The notes beneath the pieces were generated by a model. That model made no database searches, was not told the origin of the DNA, and saw nothing but the letters and a program-made list of their open reading frames with translations. DNA of 13,155 nucleotides from Candidatus Eiseniibacteriota bacterium (GTDB lineage Bacteria; Joyebacterota; Joyebacteria; Joyebacterales; Joyebacteraceae), in the NCBI GenBank assembly GCA_030638405.1, contig DAOWER010000230.1, forward strand, positions 1 through 13,155, written 5' to 3'. The position numbers and the translations under genes were made by a program. Numbering within the stretch: the stretch's first letter is position 1; the number at the start of each line of letters is the position of its first letter. Positions 1 through 6,186 of this stretch are shown here, in pieces.

Positions 1-2
1 CG

Positions 3-980
3 TCAGACCTGACCGCGCTCGGGCCTGAGCCGGAGCGCCAGTTCGAAAGCAAAGACGAAGATGAAAGGGAAAATCATCCAGCCGTTCTTGTTCGCGAGCA
101 CGATGGCCAAGCAGAAGAAGATGAGCGCGCGGACGCCGTTGGCGATGGGTGTCCCGACGGCGTGCTCGTCGCGCGTCCGGTGGACGCTCACCTGCGCGTG
201 CAGCTGAAGCGCTACGGCGGCGGCCAGCACCATCCACGCCGGGAAGCCCCCGCCCGTGAGAACCACCACCCACGCGGTGAGACCCGCGACGACGAGAGCC
301 GTGACGTCCCCGTAGACAGCGTTGGCCTTCCACCCGAAGACGACGGGGAACGTCCGGTACCCCGTCTCGCGATCAGCCGAGATGTCCTTGAAGTAGCCCA
401 TCACCACGAAGTTCGCGTAGCCCGCGAAGACCGCCATGATCGACAGACAGAACGCGGGCGTCCGCAGGTCGCCGAAACGGATGAGCTCACCCAGACTGTA
501 GTCCCTGTCGACGAGCCGGCCCATTATCGGCAGGACCGCGACGATCCACGAGTTCCACGGTGGACCACCCCACCACCTGCGCTTGAAGTACGTGTAGGTC
601 AGCAGGCCTATGACCGCGAGGAATCCCGGCAGCAGGATCCACGGGTTCAGGTATGCGAGGACGAGCACGACGACGGTGAGCCCGAAGAGACTGACCCAGA
701 AGACCTGCGCTCTCGATACCACTCCCCGCACGAGCGGGCGGTACGGCGCGGAGATGGCGTCTGTGTCGGTCTGGAAGCAGTCGGTCAGGGCCTGGCCCAG
801 TCCGTACGAGAAGAAGAGCGGAACGAAAGCAAGGGCGACGCGCCAGAGCGGCGGGTTTTCGATGAACGCGAGTCCGACCATCCCGGCGGCCCCCGACACG
901 AAGAGCAGGTACGGCCGCATCGTCACGACGTATGACGTCAGGAAGCCCCAGCTCAGCAGACGGTACCTGGTCTCGCTCAT
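3..980 (-). CDS. UbiA-family prenyltransferase (membrane)
   Basis: A 325-residue, strongly hydrophobic protein with about eight to nine predicted membrane segments, the normal size and shape for UbiA-type aromatic prenyltransferases. These enzymes move a polyprenyl group from its diphosphate onto an acceptor in the membrane (quinones, hemes, lipids). The first Asp-rich motif is ALTDCFQTDTD at residues 64-74 (D67, D72, D74). It is a variant of the usual NDxxDxxxD, with T where N is common. The second motif is KDISADRETGYRTFP at 198-212 (D199, D203). Both bind Mg-diphosphate in the family. The ATG is preceded by AGGGGG at 8 nt. The gene lies 89 nt downstream of an oxoamine-synthase-family gene on the same strand, so co-transcription is possible. 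The acceptor cannot be read from the sequence: a quinone, chlorophyll-like or archaeal-type lipid role are all open. The family call is firm, the substrate is not. Confidence 0.88.
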   Translation of the reverse strand: MSETRYRLLSWGFLTSYVVTMRPYLLFVSGAAGMVGLAFIENPPLWRVALAFVPLFFSYGLGQALTDCFQTDTDAISAPYRPLVRGVVSRAQVFWVSLFGLTVVVLVLAYLNPWILLPGFLAVIGLLTYTYFKRRWWGGPPWNSWIVAVLPIMGRLVDRDYSLGELIRFGDLRTPAFCLSIMAVFAGYANFVVMGYFKDISADRETGYRTFPVVFGWKANAVYGDVTALVVAGLTAWVVVLTGGGFPAWMVLAAAVALQLHAQVSVHRTRDEHAVGTPIANGVRALIFFCLAIVLANKNGWMIFPFIFVFAFELALRLRPERGQV

Positions 981-1054
981 TGCGGCGTCCCCCTGGCCAG
1001 TTCTGCGGGGTCGGGCCCTTCAAGGTCGAGTCCGGAGCGGTCAGCGTGCCCGGG

Positions 1055-1066
1055 CGCGGGCCCGCG
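1055..1066. repeat. 12-bp perfect GC palindrome in the gap before the UbiA gene
   Basis: CGCGGGCCCGCG is a perfect inverted repeat with no loop, between the stop of the oxoamine-synthase gene (1070) and the UbiA start (980). It could form a short hairpin in the mRNA or be a protein site. There is no T-run behind it, so it is not called a terminator. In GC-rich DNA such palindromes also arise by chance. Confidence 0.3.
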
Positions 1067-1069
1067 GCG

Positions 1070-2254
1070 TCAGATGAGCCCCAGCCTGCCGCCCACCAGC
1101 TTGAACTTGTCCAACGCCTTCTGAAGGTCGGCGTTCTCCAGGCTTGCCATCATGCTGACACGTATCAGGGAACCCTCCTTCGGCACGGCCGGCGACACAA
1201 CGGGGTTCACGATCACCCCTTCGTCCTCCAGACCGCCCGCCATCAGGAAGGTCTTCTCCTCGTCACCGACGAGGATGGGTATGATCGGGGTTACGGTCGG
1301 CTCGAGGCTGAAGCCTGCTTCAGAGAGCCCCTCCCTCAGGAAGTCAGTGTTCTTCCCGAGCTTCTTAATGAGCTCGGGCTCTTCGTCGATGACCTCGAGA
1401 CACGCCAGCACCGTGGCCATGGAGGACGGCGTTGGGCTGGCCGAAAAGATGAAGGGCCTGGACCTCAGCTTGAGGTAGGACACGACCTCCCGGGTCGAAG
1501 CCGTGAAGCCGCCGATGGTGCCCAGCGACTTGCTGAACGTTCCGCAGACGAAGTCAATCTGCCCTTCCATGTCGAAGTACTCGAGCGTTCCCCGGCCGGT
1601 GGCGCCTATCGTGCCGGTCCCGTGCGCGTCGTCTATCATGATCGACGCGCCGAACCGGTCGGCGAGCTTCTTGATGCCAGGGAGGTTACCGAGCGTCCCC
1701 TTCATGCTGAACACGCCGTCCGTCACGATGAGCTTGTCGGACGATGCGTCGCACTCCGCGAGCCCCTCCTCGAGACTCGCCATGTCGTTGTGTTTGTAGA
1801 CCTTCACCTCAGCGCCGGTCAGCCGGCAGCCCTCGACGATGCTCGCGTGGTTGAACTCGTCGCTCAGGACGACGTCACCTTCCTCCGTCATCGCGCTGAT
1901 GGTCCCCATCATCGTCATGAAGCCGGTGCTGAAGACGACGGCCGCCTCCATCCCCTTGAACTCCGCGAGCTTCCTTTCGAGCCTGTTGTGAAGGCTGGTG
2001 GTGCCCGTGAGCACGCGGGAGCTGCACGCGCCGGTACCGTACTCCTCTAGCGCCCTGACCGTCGCCTCGACCACCCTGGGGTGCGTCGCCAGTCCGAGGT
2101 AGTTGTTCGAGCCGAGCATGATGAGCTTCCGGCCGTCCATCGTGACGACAGGGCTGGCGGCGGGATCGAACTGACGAAGGTAGAAGAACTGGTTGGCGGC
2201 CTTGAGAGAGTCTATCGAGGCGTTGAATTCGCGGCACTTGTCGGAGAGAGCCAT
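1070..2254 (-). CDS. Alpha-oxoamine synthase family PLP enzyme (glycine C-acetyltransferase / AONS / SPT-like)
   Basis: A 394-residue fold-type I PLP enzyme that joins an amino acid to an acyl-CoA with loss of CO2. Landmarks in order: GSNNYLGLATHPRV near 48-61; GTGACSSRVLTGTTSLH at 73-89; NHASIV (H136) that stacks on PLP; TDGVFSMKG at 178-186; DDAHGTG at 208-214 (D208 pairs with the PLP nitrogen); and GTFSKSLGTIGG with K242 as the Schiff-base lysine. Length is typical of the family. The start ATG has GGGAG 7 nt upstream. The C-terminal half shows the expected small domain, and the frame is intact. Members include 2-amino-3-ketobutyrate CoA ligase (threonine catabolism), BioF (biotin) and serine palmitoyltransferase (sphingolipids). 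Motifs alone do not separate these. No other biotin-synthesis or threonine dehydrogenase gene is in view, so no gene symbol is given. The UbiA gene follows 89 nt downstream. Confidence 0.88.
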   Translation of the reverse strand: MALSDKCREFNASIDSLKAANQFFYLRQFDPAASPVVTMDGRKLIMLGSNNYLGLATHPRVVEATVRALEEYGTGACSSRVLTGTTSLHNRLERKLAEFKGMEAAVVFSTGFMTMMGTISAMTEEGDVVLSDEFNHASIVEGCRLTGAEVKVYKHNDMASLEEGLAECDASSDKLIVTDGVFSMKGTLGNLPGIKKLADRFGASIMIDDAHGTGTIGATGRGTLEYFDMEGQIDFVCGTFSKSLGTIGGFTASTREVVSYLKLRSRPFIFSASPTPSSMATVLACLEVIDEEPELIKKLGKNTDFLREGLSEAGFSLEPTVTPIIPILVGDEEKTFLMAGGLEDEGVIVNPVVSPAVPKEGSLIRVSMMASLENADLQKALDKFKLVGGRLGLI

Positions 2255-2340
2255 CGGTCATCTCCCGTGAGTGAGGGTGGTCGCGAACACCGGCCCACCC
2301 GGTCCGAGGTCCGTTCCGGCCGCCTGTGGACCGCTTGGCA

Positions 2341-2369
2341 ACCTTACGGCCAGCTGTCTGGGTCGTCAA
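2341..2369 (-). promoter_or_regulatory. Possible sigma-70-type promoter for the oxoamine-synthase/UbiA genes
   Basis: On the minus strand TTGACG (2364-2369), a 17-base spacer and TAAGGT (2341-2346) lie about 87 nt upstream of the ATG. The -35 matches five of six consensus bases and the -10 matches four. The position is right, but the match is by eye and the -10 is weak. Confidence 0.35.
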
Positions 2370-2428
2370 GCCTTATCCGTTTCAGCATAGTGAGTTGCGG
2401 AGGGACGCACGTCGGTCGCAGAAACCGC

Positions 2429-2457
2429 TTGCCAGGTTTGGCCGCAGGTCGTACCAT
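2429..2457 (+). promoter_or_regulatory. Possible sigma-70-type promoter for the YHS lipoprotein gene
   Basis: TTGCCA (2429-2434), a 17-base spacer and TACCAT (2452-2457) lie about 110 nt before the GTG start. The -35 matches five of six consensus bases and the -10 matches four. Confidence 0.35.
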
Positions 2458-2566
2458 GCACGCCACAAGTCATCGCTGAGCATGATTCGCTTCCGGGGGG
2501 AAGAGGCCTGTCGGTCGCGCGGTGCCGGACGAGGCCCGCTCAGCAGAGAACCAAGGGGGTGAGCTG

Positions 2567-2872
2567 GTGAGAATTCTGGTGCTGTGCATCGCCGTCGCGA
2601 TACTCGCGCTGGGCGTCTTTGCCTGTCAGCAGGCTCAGGAGACGCCGGCGGAGCAGGCCGAGACGCAGGTGGAAGAGGCCGTCGAGGAAGTCCTGGAAGA
2701 GACCGCCATGGTCGACCCGGTTTGTAGCATGGGGGTCACGGCAGAGTCGGAGTGGACGGCCGAGTATGAGGGCGTCACGTTCTACTTCTGCTCTCAGGAC
2801 TGCCGCGACAAGTTCATCGAGGAGCCCGGCAAGTACCTCGAGGCCCTGGGCGAAGAGATCATCGAAACGTAG
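2567..2872 (+). CDS. Small YHS-domain predicted lipoprotein (metal binding)
   Basis: A 101-residue protein. The GTG at 2567 is chosen because AAGGGGGTGAG sits just upstream and translation from there begins directly with a signal peptide (RILVLCIAVAILALGVFAC). A longer frame from 2522 would bury that signal. The signal ends at C20 in a lipobox-like GVFAC, with F at -2 being untypical, so lipid attachment is likely but not certain. Residues 21-47 are a Glu/Gln/Ala-rich linker. Residues 48-93 form a YHS domain with DPVCSMGV (C53), EYEGVTFYFCSQDC (C75, C79) and PGKYL. YHS domains occur in copper ATPases and methane/phenol monooxygenases and are thought to bind metal through these cysteines. Here the domain would face the periplasm or cell surface. 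Its role (for example metal scavenging or sensing) is inference. The gene appears monocistronic and is closed by a terminator. Confidence 0.85.
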   Translation: MRILVLCIAVAILALGVFACQQAQETPAEQAETQVEEAVEEVLEETAMVDPVCSMGVTAESEWTAEYEGVTFYFCSQDCRDKFIEEPGKYLEALGEEIIET

Positions 2873-2898
2873 CACGAGCATTCGCGACGAGAATGAAC

Positions 2899-2934
2899 CG
2901 AGCCGCCTCACATCGAGGCGGCTCGCTTCGTTTC
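2899..2934 (+). terminator. Rho-independent terminator after the YHS lipoprotein gene
   Basis: GAGCCGCCTC (2900-2909) and GAGGCGGCTC (2915-2924) form a perfect 10-bp stem (11 with C2899-G2925) around the loop ACATC, followed by the T-rich stretch CTTCGTTT. It lies 27 nt after the stop. The gene on the other strand ends at 2962, so the hairpin could also stop minus-strand transcription, although the tail in that direction is less T-rich. Confidence 0.8.
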
Positions 2935-2961
2935 CGGTCGTACGTTCCTGACGCTCGTTCC

Positions 2962-3984
2962 CTACTCGTCCGCGTGACTGTTCGAGCCTATCATCTTCGA
3001 CCGGACGCGCTCCCGGTCGACCGGACCGACATCGATCCTCACCATTGCTCCGTCGCCCACTCTTCTGCACAGAACGGTGGTCGCACCGCGTCCACCTGAC
3101 TTGCCGTACCGGGCAGTGATGGTCGCGGCGATCGCGAGGTCATCCTTCCCCACACCGCCGCGCACAAGAGTGAGTGGTCCGGGCTCTCCGCTGACCTCGA
3201 GGGCATGGTCTCCGTTGCGCAGCTCGTTCCCGAGCTTGTGGTTCTCGTGTTCGTCGCGACCGACGACCGCTTTCGCGCGAGCGCTTAGGCGGAAGTGCCG
3301 TCCGAGCTTCAGAATGCTGACGTCTTCCTTGCGGAGTTCTCCGTCGTGCTCGAGAAGGTCGCGAAGCCGCTGGGCGAAAATGGGGTCGGTCAGAAGACAC
3401 CCGCCGGCCGGGCAGGGATAGTCCCTGATCCCCATGCCCTCGGCCAGAGCCATCTGAGGCTTGCGTGAGCGCCCGCTCACCGCGAGCAGCTTCTCACGGT
3501 CCAGCCAGCCCTCCTTCTCGGGGATCGTGGGTTCCATGAGCCCCGCCGAGAGCGGCCTGACGACGTAGCCCGCAAGCCCCGATTCCCTGTCGATGAGCCG
3601 CATGGCGTCGCGCCGCTGGGACATCGGCCGCTGGCCGAGCACCTCGCCCGTCACTACGAAGGAGGCGCCTATCTCCTCCATGTATTCTCTCGCCTTCCGG
3701 AACATCATGATCCTGCAGTCGAGGCAGGGATTCATGCCGCTTCCGTACCCGTGCCTCGGGTCCTCGACGATAGTGAGGAATTCGTCCGTCGCGTTGACGG
3801 CCTTGAGATCGATCCCAAGCTGACTCACGGCGGTCCGCGCAGACGAACAGGACGACCCCTTGGGCGTGCAGCAGCAGAACATGGTCACGAGATTGAACGC
3901 GAAGACCTCGATTCCCTGGTCCAGCATCAGCTGCAGCGCGATCGTGCTGTCGAGTCCACCAGAAAGAAGACCAACTGCCTTCAC
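2962..3984 (-). CDS. PP-loop ATPase, ThiI/thiouridylase-like (probable tRNA sulfur-transfer enzyme)
   Basis: A 340-residue protein. The GTG start at 3984 is chosen because GGAGGG lies 6 nt before it and the PP-loop SGGLDS follows at residues 8-13, where this family begins. The frame stays open to 4281, but those extra 99 residues are Pro/Arg/Gly-rich with no family resemblance. Key sites are the ATP-binding SGGLDS, a Cys cluster FCCC...SSC (C37-39, C46), HGYGSGMNPCLDC (C87, C90), the signature TGEVLGQRPMSQRRDAMR at 112-129, IPEKEGWLDREKLL, GRSRKPQ, and PCPAGGCLLTD (C191, C196). The C-terminal part, from about 221 (ILKLGRHFRLS), resembles the NFACT-R/DUF814-like domain found at the end of this group. 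Such proteins adenylate a tRNA uridine for sulfur transfer. The paired cysteines could carry persulfide or an Fe-S cluster. The exact tRNA position is unknown. The gene converges on the lipoprotein gene. Confidence 0.82.
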   Translation of the reverse strand: MKAVGLLSGGLDSTIALQLMLDQGIEVFAFNLVTMFCCCTPKGSSCSSARTAVSQLGIDLKAVNATDEFLTIVEDPRHGYGSGMNPCLDCRIMMFRKAREYMEEIGASFVVTGEVLGQRPMSQRRDAMRLIDRESGLAGYVVRPLSAGLMEPTIPEKEGWLDREKLLAVSGRSRKPQMALAEGMGIRDYPCPAGGCLLTDPIFAQRLRDLLEHDGELRKEDVSILKLGRHFRLSARAKAVVGRDEHENHKLGNELRNGDHALEVSGEPGPLTLVRGGVGKDDLAIAATITARYGKSGGRGATTVLCRRVGDGAMVRIDVGPVDRERVRSKMIGSNSHADE

Positions 3985-4159
3985 AACATGCCCTCCGGGT
4001 TGCGCCGTGCGACTGCCACAGGGGTACCCTCCGCTTTTGATGCTCGTGTACGGCCGAGGTCGCAGCGCGGCATTGACAGAGACTGGCGGCGGTGGGCCGG
4101 GCCGGGCGGGAGCGGCCGGGCCTGCCGGACTCGCCAAGACACCCTCGTCGAGGAGACCG

Positions 4160-4194
4160 CCGGCGGCCCATTGCCGCGGACGGGGGGCCGCCGG
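4160..4194. repeat. Inverted repeat, 10-bp perfect GC stem
   Basis: CCGGCGGCCC (4160-4169) and GGGCCGCCGG (4185-4194) enclose a 15-base loop. It would form a very stable hairpin in a leader of the minus-strand PP-loop mRNA or in DNA. There is no T-run on either side, so it is not a classic terminator. Function unknown; chance in a GC-rich stretch is possible. Confidence 0.4.
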
Positions 4195-4315
4195 ACTTCC
4201 GTGCGCGTTTCCTCTCCATATCGCACCTGATGTCACGAGCCGCCTGAGCCCCCAAGCGATCCTGAAGCGCCGTTCATCCAACCTTCAGCACGCGGGGCAA
4301 CTCTCAGCTTGATAC

Positions 4316-4344
4316 TTGACACGACTACCCAAACACGATACTAT
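4316..4344 (+). promoter_or_regulatory. Near-consensus sigma-70-type promoter of secreted paralogue 1
   Basis: TTGACA (4316-4321), a 17-base spacer and TACTAT (4339-4344). The -35 is perfect and the -10 matches five of six bases, if the last T is counted. The start of transcription would fall near 4351, giving a leader of about 120 nt. Confidence 0.72.
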
Positions 4345-4471
4345 GAGTAAGCGTCAGATTCAGCTGAACATCTATGCTCTGGGAGCGAGGCTCCGGCAGC
4401 GCCGCCTGCAGGAGCTTGGTCGGTTGCTGTCGTGCAGCCAGGAACGCGGCGCAAGCAGAAGGAGAAGCACC

Positions 4472-5080
4472 ATGACCGGAAATGCGAAGGCAACATTGAC
4501 AGTGTGCGCGGCACTCCTCCTCATCCTCGCGGCGTCACCTCTTGCCCTGGCCGATGCGGTGTGGGGCACCGGACTCGTGTTCGCGGCGACGGAGCCGGGC
4601 TTCGAGGGCTACTGGGAGTACTGCTACCACATCTACTGGGACACGACCGAGTACGGCGGCCACGGCCTGAGCCACTCGACCATCTACCTCGCGCTGGCCG
4701 GCTGCTCGTGCGCCTGCGACCCGGGGTTCTTCGGCCACCGGGTTCCGGCCGGCCTCGCGTTCGGTGAGGAGAGCTGCGAGATCGACATGTACAGCACGTT
4801 CGACTGCCCCGGTAACCCCCACTTCCCGCTCGACGGCCCGACGATGAAGTTCGAGCCGGACGAGACCAACTGCGAGCTGGGCGTGACCGGTTGGATGCAT
4901 GTCTGCTACTTCTCGCTCTTCCCCCCGACCGAGCCTGGCATCTTCGAGGACCACCTGGGAATCAAATTCGGTCTGAACGTGGAGACGGGCGACCTCGATG
5001 GCGTCATCCCCTACTGCGACTGCTCGGGGAACCCGACCGAGTTCGGGACGTGGGGTACCATCAAGGCGCTGTACCAGTAG
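4472..5080 (+). CDS. Secreted acidic Cys-rich protein of unknown function, paralogue 1
   Basis: A 202-residue protein I do not recognise. The ATG at 4472 is chosen because AGAAGGAG lies about 8 nt upstream and a clear Sec signal peptide follows at once (hydrophobic VCAALLLILAA, cleavage expected after ALA at 27). The open frame reaches back through the promoter, so longer starts are ruled out. The mature part of 175 residues begins DAVWGTGL. It is rich in Tyr, Trp, Phe and Gly and has 25 acidic against 4 basic residues (net about -21). Ten cysteines lie at mature positions 24, 51, 53, 55, 75, 85, 107, 118, 155 and 157, including CSCAC and CDC clusters that suggest disulfides or metal binding. 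Notable stretches are GYWEYCYHIYWD, HFPLDGPTMKFEP and HLGIKFGLNV. No membrane anchor, sorting tail or catalytic motif is visible. It is the tandem partner of the gene at 5530. Confidence 0.85.
   Translation: MTGNAKATLTVCAALLLILAASPLALADAVWGTGLVFAATEPGFEGYWEYCYHIYWDTTEYGGHGLSHSTIYLALAGCSCACDPGFFGHRVPAGLAFGEESCEIDMYSTFDCPGNPHFPLDGPTMKFEPDETNCELGVTGWMHVCYFSLFPPTEPGIFEDHLGIKFGLNVETGDLDGVIPYCDCSGNPTEFGTWGTIKALYQ
4553..5080 (+). repeat. Diverged tandem gene duplication, copy 1 (partner 5611-6138)
   Basis: The region coding for the mature protein matches 5611-6138 codon for codon with no gap: 133 of 175 residues are identical by hand count, and both copies end at the same residue. The signal peptides and upstream DNA have diverged much more. 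This points to an old duplication with the mature domain under selection. Confidence 0.85.
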
Positions 5081-5204
5081 CCAGCCAGCTGCACGCAACG
5101 AATATCTCCTGCCCAGCTACGGCCGGTGCAGGAGCTGCTGAGAAGGCCGGGCGCGGATCATAGCGGAGTTGCACCCAGCCGCCCGGACCTGACCAGCACA
5201 GAAG

Positions 5205-5237
5205 CGGGCTGCTCTCATGAGAGGGCAGCCCGTTCTC
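5205..5237 (+). terminator. Rho-independent terminator after secreted paralogue 1
   Basis: CGGGCTGCTCTC (5205-5216) pairs with GAGGGCAGCCCG (5221-5232), a 12-bp stem with one G-U pair and the loop ATGA, followed by TTCTC. It lies about 125 nt after the stop. The outer stem CGGGCTGC is the same as in the terminator of paralogue 2. Confidence 0.75.
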
Positions 5238-5250
5238 TCATGTCACCGGA

Positions 5251-5317
5251 CCCCCGCTCGCTTCCTGGAACCCCCGCTCGCTTCCTGGAACCCGCGCTCG
5301 CTTCCTGGGACCCGCGG
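5251..5317. repeat. 20-bp tandem repeat, about 3.3 copies
   Basis: Units start at 5251, 5271, 5291 and 5311. The first two are identical, the third differs at two bases and the fourth is only a start (CCCGCGGT). The core is CGCTCGCTTCCTGG. The period is not a multiple of three and no frame across it looks real, so it is non-coding. There is no spacer/repeat alternation, so it is not a CRISPR array. Confidence 0.85.
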
Positions 5318-5433
5318 TCACGCGGGCAGGCGACCCGCGCTTCCCCACGCCGCGCCCCCATCCGTCGTGTCCTCTATAGCACCTTCCCACTTCGCTGAGC
5401 GGTCCATCATAAGTCAAAATGGACAATTACCAC

Positions 5434-5463
5434 TTGACAGGTCAGGCAGTCGAGGAGAATAAT
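5434..5463 (+). promoter_or_regulatory. Sigma-70-type promoter of secreted paralogue 2
   Basis: TTGACA (5434-5439) is a perfect -35. AATAAT (5458-5463) after an 18-base spacer matches five of six -10 bases. The start of transcription would be near 5470, about 60 nt before the ATG. Confidence 0.65.
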
Positions 5464-5529
5464 GATTTCTGGTCACGCGAGGTTGGTGGTCGACGTTCGG
5501 CCTCGCCCAGTTCGGACAGGAGGTGTGCC

Positions 5530-6138
5530 ATGCCCGTTGCTATGCGCCTCACCCTCGCTGTCGCTGCAGTGGCGTTGCTCTCCACGATCTGCCCCTGCGC
5601 TGCTTCGGCCGACGCTGTCTGGGGAACGGGACTCTGCTTTCCGGCTTCGGAGCCTGGTTTCGAGGGCTACTGGGAGTACTGCTATCACATCTACTGGGAC
5701 ACGACCGAGTACGGCGGCTACGGACTCAGCCACAGCACGGTCTACCTCGCTCTGGCGGAGTGCGTCTGCGCCTGTGACGACGGCTACTTCGCCCACCGCA
5801 TCCCCGCCGGAGTCGGCATCGGAGAGGACAACTGCGAGGTCGTGTACTACAGTGAGTTCGATTGCGAAGGAAACCCCCACTTCCCCCTCGACGGACCGAC
5901 CATGAAGTTCGAACCTGAGGAGGGAGACTGCGAGCCAGGCCCGGTCGGCTGGATGCACGTCTGCTACTTCTCGCTCTTCCCCCCGACTGACCCTGCCGTC
6001 TTTGAGGGTCACCTCGGCATCAAGTTCGGCTTGAACGTCGAGCTGGGGGACCTGGAGGGCGTGCTCCCCTACTGCGAGTGCGACCCGAGCCCGACGGAGC
6101 TCGGCAGCTGGGGAACTATCAAGGCCCTGTTCAGGTAG
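5530..6138 (+). CDS. Secreted acidic Cys-rich protein of unknown function, paralogue 2
   Basis: Also exactly 202 residues, with a 27-residue signal peptide (MRLTLAVAAVALLS core, cleavage expected after ASA) and a 175-residue mature part starting DAVWGTGL. The ATG at 5530 is chosen for the strong AGGAGG 7 nt upstream and the signal peptide that follows. Upstream in-frame codons fall inside the promoter. The mature part is about 76 % identical to paralogue 1 with no gap. All ten cysteines are kept and one is added at mature position 9. The composition is even more acidic (29 acidic, 5 basic). The blocks GYWEYCYHIYWDTTEYGG, HFPLDGPTMKFEP and GWMHVCYFSLFPPT are unchanged, while mature residues 51-80 and 155-160 vary most. 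The function is unknown. Export to the periplasm or outside, possibly as a structural, coat or binding protein, is inference. Confidence 0.85.
   Translation: MPVAMRLTLAVAAVALLSTICPCAASADAVWGTGLCFPASEPGFEGYWEYCYHIYWDTTEYGGYGLSHSTVYLALAECVCACDDGYFAHRIPAGVGIGEDNCEVVYYSEFDCEGNPHFPLDGPTMKFEPEEGDCEPGPVGWMHVCYFSLFPPTDPAVFEGHLGIKFGLNVELGDLEGVLPYCECDPSPTELGSWGTIKALFR
5611..6138 (+). repeat. Diverged tandem gene duplication, copy 2 (partner 4553-5080)
   Basis: Second copy of the mature-protein coding region described at 4553-5080. The spacing between copies is 1058 bases. The terminator stem behind each copy is also alike, so the duplicated unit may have included the 3' flank. Confidence 0.85.
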
Positions 6139-6186
6139 GACGCTTCCTCCGCGGACGCGACCGTGAACGGCGAGTAACACACAACG

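Larger units (their letters stand above)
2255..2566. other. Divergent intergenic region between the oxoamine-synthase gene and the YHS lipoprotein gene
   Basis: About 310 bases without a credible gene. It holds one possible promoter for each flanking gene (2341-2369 minus, 2429-2457 plus) and the ribosome binding site of the lipoprotein gene. Reading frames that cross it run into the antisense of the oxoamine-synthase gene and have no recognisable protein content. No clear inverted repeat or operator was seen. Confidence 0.6.
3985..4471. other. Divergent intergenic region between the PP-loop gene and secreted paralogue 1
   Basis: Nearly 490 bases without a gene I can support. It holds a strong plus-strand promoter (4316-4344), a roughly 120-nt leader in front of paralogue 1 with a small GGAGC/GCTCC hairpin at 4382-4394, and a 10-bp GC stem at 4160-4194. 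No convincing promoter for the minus-strand PP-loop gene was seen. Confidence 0.6.
5081..5529. other. Intergenic region between the two secreted paralogues
   Basis: About 450 bases without a credible gene. In order it holds a terminator (5205-5237), a 20-bp tandem repeat (5251-5317), a GC-rich stretch with no visible signal, and the promoter (5434-5463) and leader of paralogue 2. Short frames crossing it are repeat-derived or Arg/Pro-rich with no family content. Confidence 0.65.

Noticed and set aside
932..2050. Long plus-strand open frame opposite the oxoamine-synthase gene
   Set aside because: Its Arg/His/Asp-rich translation is typical of the antisense of a GC-rich gene, and the minus strand carries clear family motifs.
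4073..4078. A second TTGACA on the plus strand
   Set aside because: No -10-like box follows at a usable distance; the stretch behind it is almost pure G and C.
3985..4281. N-terminal extension of the PP-loop ATPase frame (99 residues)
   Set aside because: It is Pro/Arg/Gly-rich with no family similarity, and the GTG at 3984 has an ideal ribosome binding site right before the PP-loop.
4316..4471. Upstream extension of paralogue 1 coding frame
   Set aside because: It would begin in the -35 box of the promoter and hide the signal peptide; the ATG at 4472 has its own ribosome binding site.
5251..5317. CRISPR array
   Set aside because: The 20-bp units are back to back with no unique spacers and no cas gene is present.
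5126..5462. Short plus-strand frames between the paralogues
   Set aside because: They are built from the tandem repeat and GC-rich filler, lack ribosome binding sites and cross a terminator.
5419..5529. Upstream extension of paralogue 2 coding frame
   Set aside because: It runs through the promoter and would bury the signal peptide; AGGAGG precedes the ATG at 5530.
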